Source: Lentzea sp. (GTDB lineage Bacteria; Actinomycetota; Actinomycetes; Mycobacteriales; Pseudonocardiaceae). From it: a DNA stretch of 5,293 nt. A program made the translations under genes and the position numbers. Below the pieces are notes generated by a model. It was not told where the DNA came from, did not search any database, and saw only the letters and a list, made by a program, of their open reading frames with translations. Positions 1-4,404 of the stretch are shown here, in pieces; within the stretch, counting starts at the first letter, position 1; each line of letters opens with the position of its first letter. The stretch lies in contig JASLAV010000320.1 of the NCBI GenBank assembly GCA_030146905.1, forward strand, positions 1 through 5,293, written 5' to 3'.

Positions 1-357
1 AAGTACGGCGACGTCCTGTCGGCGCCCAAGTCGTCGTACGCGCGCGGTGAGACCGTCACGGCCGTGTTCGTCACCGGGCACCCGAAGAACAACCTGCACC
101 GCAACCACACCTTCCTGGAGGTGCAGCGGCAGGTGAACGGCCAGTGGGTGCGCGTCGCCGACGACGGTGACTGGTCCACGCGCTACAAGTGGGAACGGGT
201 CGGCATCGCGTTCTCGAACGCCACGATCACCTGGGAGATCCCGGCGGACACGCCCGCGGGTACCTATCGGATCCTGCACCACGGCGACGAGAAGTCCGGC
301 TGGACCGGCAAGATCACCGGCTTCACCGGCGCGACGGCGGCGTTCACGGTCGGATGA
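1..357 (+). CDS. Neutral/alkaline ceramidase, C-terminal part (5' truncated by window)
   Basis: Neutral ceramidases hydrolyse the N-acyl bond of ceramide to give sphingosine and a fatty acid, and bacterial ones are normally secreted. The frame is open from base 1, and the last 118 residues are visible. They match the C-terminal immunoglobulin-like domain of the family: a DVL(S)xPKxSYxRGETV opening, a GHPKNN segment, HTFLEVQRQ, a DGDWSTRYKW block, a SNATITWEIP strand, and GTYRILHHGDEK followed by a closing FTGATAAFTV. The catalytic zinc and serine region lies upstream of the window. The gene ends in a tandem stop (TGA at 355-357 and TGA at 358-360). Its last 14 bases overlap the 3' end of the convergent oxidoreductase gene. 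The family call rests on motif recall from known ceramidases, not on a search. It is fairly secure because the order of motifs is distinctive. Confidence 0.85.
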   Translation, partial: KYGDVLSAPKSSYARGETVTAVFVTGHPKNNLHRNHTFLEVQRQVNGQWVRVADDGDWSTRYKWERVGIAFSNATITWEIPADTPAGTYRILHHGDEKSGWTGKITGFTGATAAFTVG

Positions 358-1399
358 TGATCTCGCCGCCCGCGGCGGTGGCGAGATCGGGGCCGAAGGC
401 GGCCGCGGGCGTGTACGCGCCGGGCTTGCCTTCGCCCCTGGCCAGTCGTGCCGCCGTCGCCGCGGACACGCCGACGGTGAAGTCCATGGCCTCACCCGTC
501 CGCAGCCACCCCTCGCGGGTCGTGCCGTCCGGCCACGTGACCACCGCGTGGCCCCAGGAATGCGTCCGCGGCCTCGGCGCGGCCTTCGCCGTGACACCGG
601 CCAGCCCGCGAACGGCGAAGCGGCGCACCGGTTCCAGCGCCAGCAGCCGCCCCAGGAGCGGGAGCACGGCACGGACCACGGGCGAGGCGGGCACCACGGC
701 GCTGGTGACGGTGACGTCCGGTGCGCCGCCGGTCCGGTGAGCGGCCAGCAGTTCGGCGGAGGGCGCCTGCGAGGTCGTGGCCTGCTCGCCGTCGGGCAGG
801 AGCAGGCGCCGCGCGCCCGCGCCGATGCGTGACCGGACCAGTTCGCCGCGGCGGTAGCGGCGTCCACCGGTGGCCGGCACGTCGACGATCGACGCGGCCA
901 GCGCGGTGCCCAGCACACCGGCCTCCACGGCGACCGAGGCCACCGCGTCGACCCGGATCTCTGCGGGCACCGGCCGGCCCTCGCACAACGCCGCCACGAC
1001 GGCTTCCGTGGCGAGGACGCCGAAGCCCGCGCCGGTGACGGGCGTGCTGCCCGCCGCCACGGCCTCGTCGTGCAGGCCGAGCAGCCGGGGGACGGCGGTG
1101 AGGTCCGCGGCCTGGTCGAGGTAGTGCCCGCCGGGCAGGCAGGCGCGGACGATGGTGGTCGCGGTCCCGGCGTAGTCGCCGATGGTGTTGACGACGGCCA
1201 CCGGCCGTTCCTGCCTGATCGCCGCCGCCATGCGGTCCGCCGTGTCGGCGATGACGACCCGCAGCCCGGTGGCCGCCGCGATCTCGCGCAGCCGCGCGCT
1301 CTCCCCGCCGACCAGCACCACGGTCTCGCCCTGGCCGAGCAGACGGATGGTCACGGCCCTGCCGACGCGACCCGTGGCGCCGAGAACCCAGCGGCTCAT
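344..1399 (-). CDS. Saccharopine dehydrogenase-like NAD(P)-binding oxidoreductase
   Basis: The product is a 351-residue protein with an N-terminal Rossmann fold. The dinucleotide-binding glycine motif GATGRVG is at residues 7-13, right after the first beta strand, and an acidic/Asp position (VVIADTAD) lies near residue 50. A segment VNTIGDYAG (about 70-78) and HYLDQAADL (about 92-100) resemble the saccharopine-dehydrogenase/trans-acting enoyl reductase group, in which YxDxxGE-type motifs follow the Rossmann core. The substrate cannot be read from the sequence, and lysine metabolism should not be assumed. The ATG start is preceded by GGGGGA about 7 bases upstream. The gene is divergent from the TetR gene and shares its palindromic control region, so it is the most likely target of that repressor. 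Its 3' end overlaps the ceramidase gene tail-to-tail. An atypical short-chain reductase is the main alternative. Confidence 0.8.
   Translation of the reverse strand: MSRWVLGATGRVGRAVTIRLLGQGETVVLVGGESARLREIAAATGLRVVIADTADRMAAAIRQERPVAVVNTIGDYAGTATTIVRACLPGGHYLDQAADLTAVPRLLGLHDEAVAAGSTPVTGAGFGVLATEAVVAALCEGRPVPAEIRVDAVASVAVEAGVLGTALAASIVDVPATGGRRYRRGELVRSRIGAGARRLLLPDGEQATTSQAPSAELLAAHRTGGAPDVTVTSAVVPASPVVRAVLPLLGRLLALEPVRRFAVRGLAGVTAKAAPRPRTHSWGHAVVTWPDGTTREGWLRTGEAMDFTVGVSAATAARLARGEGKPGAYTPAAAFGPDLATAAGGEIIIRP
359..388. terminator. Hairpin between convergent genes, probable factor-independent terminator
   Basis: Just after the ceramidase stop, GATCTCG (359-365) pairs with CGAGATC (382-388). 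Inside it, CCGCC (366-370) pairs with GGCGG (374-378) around a CGC loop, leaving a TGG bulge at 379-381. That gives 12 base pairs, mostly G-C. There is no T-tract on either side, so it is not a classic E. coli-type terminator, but U-less hairpins after stop codons are common in actinobacteria. It lies inside the last codons of the oxidoreductase gene, so the stem could also be a by-product of coding constraint. Confidence 0.45.
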
Positions 1400-1413
1400 G
1401 TGCGTCCCCCGAC

Positions 1414-1472
1414 GTGATGTCGCAGTGTGTCGTCACCGAGGCTCGCTCAGTGACGACACACTGAGACATCAC
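1414..1472. promoter_or_regulatory. Double TetR-type operator: 27-bp inverted repeat between divergent genes
   Basis: Bases 1414-1440 and 1446-1472 are reverse complements at 25 of 27 positions, separated by 5 bases (GCTCG). Shared core blocks are CAGTGTGTCGTCAC on the left and its complement GTGACGACACACTG on the right. Each arm is itself an imperfect 21-bp dyad (1415-1435 and 1451-1471) of the form TGAnGnCnCA plus its mirror image, with 7 of 10 pairs symmetric. That is the size of a typical TetR-family site. The block stops 14 bases before the oxidoreductase ATG and begins its other side 15 bases before the TetR GTG. Binding should therefore affect both genes. That the adjacent regulator binds here is inference from position and symmetry. 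Confidence 0.8.
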
Positions 1473-1477
1473 TTGCT

Positions 1478-1481
1478 AGGA
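1478..1481 (+). promoter_or_regulatory. Ribosome binding site, or -10 element, of the TetR gene
   Basis: AGGA at 1478-1481 lies 6 bases before the GTG at 1488, a normal spacing, and supports that start. The overlapping TAGGAT (1477-1482) also fits the actinobacterial -10 pattern TAnnnT. If it were the -10, transcription would begin at about the GTG and the mRNA would be leaderless. No convincing -35 is seen at the right distance, so the ribosome-site reading is preferred. Confidence 0.45.
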
Positions 1482-1487
1482 TGGGCT

Positions 1488-2063
1488 GTGGCCAGGTGGG
1501 ATCCCGGAACCGAAGATCGTCTCAGACGAGCGGCGCTCGACCTGTTCGCGGAGCACGGGTACGACAACGTGACCGTCGCGCAGATCGCGGAACGCGCGGG
1601 GATCACGCGCCGCTCGTACTTCCGCTACTTCCCGGACAAGCGCGAGGTGCTGTTCGCCGGGGCGGAACAGCTGCCGCTCGCGATCGCCGCGGCGGTGCTC
1701 GACTCGGCGGAGGAGTCCTCGCCGGCCATCGCGCTCGACGCCGCCCGCCGGATCGGCGCCGTGCTCGCGGACCGCGTCGACCGGACGGCCGAGCGCCGAG
1801 CGGTGATCGAGTCGAGTGCCGAGCTGCAGGAGCGTGAACGCACCAAGCGCGCCGCCATCATGACCGCCCTCCGCGACGCGCTGGCCGAACGCGGCGCGGA
1901 GGCGGAGGAGGCCAGGCTCCTGGCGCGGCTGGTCGCGGTCTGCTTCGAGGAGGCGTTCGAGCGCTGGGGCGACACCGGCGTGGACTTCGTGTCCCGCTTC
2001 GACGCGGCCGTCGCGTCGGTCCGTTCGGTGGCCGGTCTATTCCCGGACCCGATGAGGTCCTGA
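1488..2063 (+). CDS. TetR/AcrR-family transcriptional regulator
   Basis: A 191-residue protein of the usual TetR size. Residues 9-55 form the N-terminal DNA-binding domain: helix 1 (EDRLRRAALDLFAEHGY), then the helix-turn-helix VTVAQIAERAGITRRSYFRYF at about 28-48, and the family-typical PDKREVLF that starts helix 4. The C-terminal two thirds is helical and alanine/arginine-rich. This is the variable ligand-binding and dimerisation domain, so the ligand cannot be predicted. The frame stays open far upstream (to 1182), but that part is antisense to the oxidoreductase gene. The GTG at 1488 is chosen because it sits just before the DNA-binding domain, has AGGA 6 bases upstream and leaves the operator outside the gene. 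The gene is divergent from the oxidoreductase and probably autorepressed through 1414-1472. The esterase gene follows 66 bases downstream on the same strand. Confidence 0.92.
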   Translation: MARWDPGTEDRLRRAALDLFAEHGYDNVTVAQIAERAGITRRSYFRYFPDKREVLFAGAEQLPLAIAAAVLDSAEESSPAIALDAARRIGAVLADRVDRTAERRAVIESSAELQERERTKRAAIMTALRDALAERGAEAEEARLLARLVAVCFEEAFERWGDTGVDFVSRFDAAVASVRSVAGLFPDPMRS

Positions 2064-2068
2064 TTACA

Positions 2069-2097
2069 TTGTACGCGATTTAATCGCGCGCTAGCTT
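2069..2097 (+). promoter_or_regulatory. Candidate esterase promoter in an AT-rich gap
   Basis: The 40 bases at 2061-2100 are about 40 percent GC in an otherwise very GC-rich window, which marks the gap as regulatory. TTGTAC (2069-2074) and TAGCTT (2092-2097, fitting TAnnnT) are separated by 17 bases and make a plausible weak -35/-10 pair for the esterase gene starting at 2130. Each hexamer matches the consensus at only 3 of 6 positions, so the exact placement is uncertain. Confidence 0.4.
2074..2088. promoter_or_regulatory. 15-bp perfect palindrome, candidate operator of the esterase gene
   Basis: CGCGATT (2074-2080) and AATCGCG (2082-2088) are perfect reverse complements around a single T. 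With no loop, this suits protein binding rather than an RNA hairpin. It lies between the proposed -35 and -10, where a bound repressor would block polymerase. A second small dyad, TACA-T-TGTA (2065-2073), abuts it on the left. The sequence does not resemble the double operator at 1414-1472, so the neighbouring TetR is not an obvious ligand for it. Confidence 0.5.
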
Positions 2098-2129
2098 TAT
2101 GGCATCCGACCCGAACAGAAGGAGCAGCC

Positions 2130-3065
2130 ATGAAGCGCCCAGTCCTCGAGCCCGCCGCCGCCGAGTTCGCCGCCGCCACCGCCAAGCCGCCGTTCCTGTT
2201 CGAGCTCGCCCCCGAGGAGGGCCGCAAGGCCGTCGACGAGGTGCAGTCGGGCGCGGTGGACAAGCCGGAGGTCGACGAGCAGTGGGTCGAGCTCGACGGG
2301 TTCAAGGTGCGCGTGGTCAAGCCGGCCGGCGCCACCGGTGAGCTTCCCGTCGTCCTCTACATCCACGGCGCGGGCTGGGTGTTCGGCAACGCCCACACCC
2401 ACGACCGCCTGGTCCGCGAGCTCGCGGTGGGCGCAGGTGCCGCCGTCGTCTTCCCCGACTACTCCCTCTCACCGGAGGCCCGCTACCCGGTCGCGATCAA
2501 CCAGAACTACGCCGCCGCGCGGTGGATCCAGGAGTCCGGTGCCGAGCACGGCCTCGACGCCTCGCGCGTCGCGGTCGCCGGTGACTCGGTGGGCGGCAAC
2601 ATGGCCGCGGCGCTGACGCTGCAGGCGAAGGAGCGCGGCGACGTCCCGCTCAAGGCCCAGGTCCTCTTCTACCCGGTGACCGACGCGAGCTTCGACACCG
2701 ACTCGTACCTGCAGTTCGCCGAGGGCTACTTCCTGCGCCGCGACGGCATGCAGTGGTTCTGGGACCAGTACACGACGAACCCCGCCGAGCGCGCCGAGAT
2801 CACCGCGTCCCCGCTGAGGGCTTCCACCGAGCAGCTCGCGGGCCTGCCCCAGGCGCTCGTGATCACCGCGGAGGCCGACGTGCTGCGCGACGAGGGCGAG
2901 GCCTACGCGGACAAGCTGCGCGAGGCCGGTGTGCCCGTCACCGCCGTCCGGTACGCGGGCGCGATCCACGACTTCGTGATGCTGAACGCGTTGCGCGGCA
3001 CGCACGCCGCGGAGGCCGCGATCACCCAGGCGACCACGTTCCTGCGCAACGCCCTGGCCGACTAA
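2130..3065 (+). CDS. Alpha/beta hydrolase, hormone-sensitive lipase (HSL) family esterase
   Basis: A 311-residue carboxylic ester hydrolase, probably cytoplasmic since no signal peptide is seen. The oxyanion-hole motif is HGAGW (residues 79-83), a variant of the HGGGW typical of this family. The nucleophile elbow is GDSVGG with Ser153. The acid is Asp250 in ADVLRDEG, and the base is His280 in AIHDF. The length and the spacing 153/250/280 parallel Alicyclobacillus EST2 (310 residues, recalled triad 155/252/282), offset by two throughout, so the protein appears complete and active. Such enzymes cut short- to medium-chain esters, but the natural substrate is unknown. The ATG has GAAGGAG (2118-2124) 5 bases upstream, a strong ribosome binding site. 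The gene follows the TetR gene in the same direction but has its own likely promoter. Its TAA overlaps the stop of the convergent lipoprotein gene by 4 bases. Confidence 0.92.
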   Translation: MKRPVLEPAAAEFAAATAKPPFLFELAPEEGRKAVDEVQSGAVDKPEVDEQWVELDGFKVRVVKPAGATGELPVVLYIHGAGWVFGNAHTHDRLVRELAVGAGAAVVFPDYSLSPEARYPVAINQNYAAARWIQESGAEHGLDASRVAVAGDSVGGNMAAALTLQAKERGDVPLKAQVLFYPVTDASFDTDSYLQFAEGYFLRRDGMQWFWDQYTTNPAERAEITASPLRASTEQLAGLPQALVITAEADVLRDEGEAYADKLREAGVPVTAVRYAGAIHDFVMLNALRGTHAAEAAITQATTFLRNALAD

Positions 3066-3484
3066 CCGCGCTGGGTCCTGGTGACGTGGAACGGCGTGCC
3101 CTGCTGGCAGGTCGTCATCGCACCGGGATCGGCTCGCCCGCTCACCTCCACCACGGCGCCGGTCACCGCGACAGCGGGATCGGCGCCGAGCAGCAGGTAC
3201 TGCTCACCGTTCGTCGTCAGGATCACGCACCCGGACTCGACGCCCGCCGACACCGTTCCCCGCACCGTCGTCGTCGCACCGGGCTCCAGTGCCCGTGACG
3301 GCGTCGTGGTGAGCGGGGCGGACGAAGGCGGCAGGGGTGGGGGGATGCTCGGTGTCGTCGTGTCCGTCGTCGTGGAAGTGGTCGTCCCGGTGGTGGACGT
3401 GCTCGACGCGGGAACCTGCGCCGGTGGTTGAGCAGCGCACGAACCCAGTACCAGGCAGAGCAGCAAGGCCGCTGACCCGCGCAT
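3062..3484 (-). CDS. Small Thr/Ser/Pro-rich lipoprotein with a C-terminal beta domain
   Basis: From the ATG at 3484 this is a 140-residue predicted membrane-anchored lipoprotein. Residues 1-15 are a short signal peptide (Arg2, then AALLLCLVLG) ending in the lipobox LGSC, with Cys16 as the lipidated residue. Residues 20-65 are a low-complexity Thr/Ser/Pro linker that would span the cell wall. Residues 70-140 form a compact, probably beta-rich domain with RGTVSAGVESGC, EQYLLLG, VVEVSGRA and TTCQQGTPF. Its two cysteines (86 and 126) could form a disulfide. I recall similar uncharacterised domains in actinobacterial secreted proteins but cannot assign a function. An in-frame GTG at 3493 would add three residues, but GGAGGTGA lies 5 bases before the ATG and directly abuts the GTG, so the ATG is preferred. 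The gene follows the universal stress protein gene with almost no gap. Confidence 0.8.
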   Translation of the reverse strand: MRGSAALLLCLVLGSCAAQPPAQVPASSTSTTGTTTSTTTDTTTPSIPPPLPPSSAPLTTTPSRALEPGATTTVRGTVSAGVESGCVILTTNGEQYLLLGADPAVAVTGAVVEVSGRADPGAMTTCQQGTPFHVTRTQRG

Positions 3485-3497
3485 CCGCGTCACCTCC
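3485..3497 (-). promoter_or_regulatory. Shine-Dalgarno site and GTGA stop/start junction
   Basis: Read on the minus strand, GGAGGTGA followed by CGCGG precedes the lipoprotein ATG. This is a full match to the 16S rRNA 3' end at ideal spacing. The TGA inside this element is the stop codon of the upstream universal stress protein gene, and GTGA also offers an overlapping GTG start. Ribosomes ending the first gene are therefore placed directly on the second gene's start region, which points to translational coupling. Confidence 0.7.
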
Positions 3498-4341
3498 GGT
3501 GGACGACCGCGACCGGGCAGGGCGCGTGGTGCAGCACGGCGTGGCTGACCGACCCCAGGATCGCACGTCTCACCACACCGCGGCCGTGGCTTCCGACCGC
3601 GACCAGCGCTGCGCCGTCGGCCGCATGGAGCAACGCCCGCGCGGGCGCGTCGAAGGCGATCTCCTGTGCCACGTGCACCTCGGGGTGGCGGGCGGCGTGC
3701 GGTGCCAGCTGTTCGCCGAGCAGCTTGGCGAGGTCCGCGCGGACGTGGTCCACGTCCTGCTCGGGCAGTTCGGCCCAGCCGGCGTCGTTGAACGCGTGGA
3801 TCGCGAGCAGCTCGCGGCCGTGGCGGGACGCGAACTCGAAGGCGAACGCGATGGCGTCCGCCGAGGTCTCCGAGCCGTCGACGCCGACGACCACGCGGCC
3901 TTCCAGCGGGCCCGAGCGGGTCACGACCACCGGACGGCCCGCGGTCGACACGAGCTCGACCGCGGTGGAGCCGAGGACCATCTCCGCGATGCCGGTGCGG
4001 CCGGAGGAACCGAGCACGAGCAGGTCGCCGGGCTCCTCTGCGAGCACCTCGGCCGGGCGGCCCAGCCGGACGTGAGTGGTGACGTTCAGATCGGGGAAGC
4101 TCTGGGCGAGCTCGGCCGCCAGTTCGGCCAGGTGCTCCTCCGCCGCGTGCGACATCGTCTCCTCGGTGACGAACTCCGGCACCGGCCCGGACATCGGCAT
4201 GAACACGGGCTCGGGCAACGGCCGCTGAACGGCCTGCACGACCACCAGGCCCGCGTCGCGGCGCGCGGCTTCCTCAGCGCCCCACAGCACGGCCCGCCTG
4301 GCGAGGCCGGAACCGTCGAACCCGACGACGACCGCGGACAT
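3490..4341 (-). CDS. Universal stress protein with two UspA domains
   Basis: A 283-residue cytoplasmic protein made of two UspA (Rossmann-like) domains in tandem, about residues 1-143 and 148-283. Each opens with a beta strand ending in an Asp (VVVGFDGS with Asp9, VVVGVDGS with Asp155). Each also carries the ATP-binding signature G-2x-G-9x-G-S: Gly111/Gly114/Gly124-Ser125 and Gly250/Gly253/Gly263-Ser264. Both copies are intact, so this belongs to the ATP-binding class, like the two-domain mycobacterial stress proteins linked to dormancy and hypoxia. The frame runs 15 codons further upstream, but the ATG at 4341 is chosen because GGAGGTGG lies 4 bases before it and the domain begins at once. 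The extra codons fall in a perfect hairpin that includes this ribosome site. The lipoprotein gene follows directly and is probably in the same transcript. Confidence 0.93.
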   Translation of the reverse strand: MSAVVVGFDGSGLARRAVLWGAEEAARRDAGLVVVQAVQRPLPEPVFMPMSGPVPEFVTEETMSHAAEEHLAELAAELAQSFPDLNVTTHVRLGRPAEVLAEEPGDLLVLGSSGRTGIAEMVLGSTAVELVSTAGRPVVVTRSGPLEGRVVVGVDGSETSADAIAFAFEFASRHGRELLAIHAFNDAGWAELPEQDVDHVRADLAKLLGEQLAPHAARHPEVHVAQEIAFDAPARALLHAADGAALVAVGSHGRGVVRRAILGSVSHAVLHHAPCPVAVVHRR

Positions 4342-4345
4342 GAGA

Positions 4346-4380
4346 CCACCTCCTGCCGGGGAGTACCCGGCAGGAGGTGG
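4346..4380 (-). promoter_or_regulatory. Perfect 15-bp hairpin burying the universal stress protein RBS
   Basis: Bases 4346-4360 and 4366-4380 are perfect reverse complements with a 5-base loop, 12 of the 15 pairs being G-C. On the minus-strand RNA, the 3' arm contains AGGAGGTGG, the ribosome binding site of the universal stress protein gene, and ends only 4 bases before its ATG. The 5' arm carries CACCTCCT, the same sequence as the anti-Shine-Dalgarno end of 16S rRNA. When folded, the site would be fully hidden from ribosomes. The stem also begins 24 bases after the glycosidase stop codon, so it could serve as a U-less terminator or attenuator for that gene. The sequence alone does not decide between these roles. 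Confidence 0.75.
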
Positions 4381-4404
4381 CTTCAAAGGTGATCTACCGC
4401 TGAT

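Noticed and set aside
492..1472. A 326-codon open frame on the minus strand, overlapping the oxidoreductase gene in another frame
   Set aside because: Its product is a run of Arg, Gly, Ala and Pro with no recognisable motif. It is a high-GC shadow of the real gene, whose glycine motif and RBS fit the other frame.
1182..1487. In-frame extension upstream of the TetR start
   Set aside because: It runs antisense through the oxidoreductase gene and the operator. The DNA-binding domain begins just after the GTG at 1488, which has its own AGGA.
1625..2335. A 236-codon minus-strand frame across the TetR and esterase genes
   Set aside because: Ser/Ala/Arg-rich shadow with no start signal. It spans two real genes and the promoter gap between them.
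3100..3111. Small inverted repeat CCTGC-TG-GCAGG near the esterase/lipoprotein junction as a terminator
   Set aside because: The stem has at most five pairs with an impossibly short loop, and it lies within lipoprotein codons. It is not a credible terminator.
3290..3420. GTC/GTG-rich repetitive stretch that looks like a microsatellite
   Set aside because: It is the coding sequence of the Thr/Ser/Pro linker of the lipoprotein read from the other strand, so codon and residue bias explain it.
3337..4392. A 351-codon open frame on the plus strand, antisense to the universal stress protein gene
   Set aside because: The translation is low-complexity, Arg/Gly/His/Asp-rich and without domain features, while the opposite strand encodes two intact UspA domains. 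It is a GC-driven shadow.
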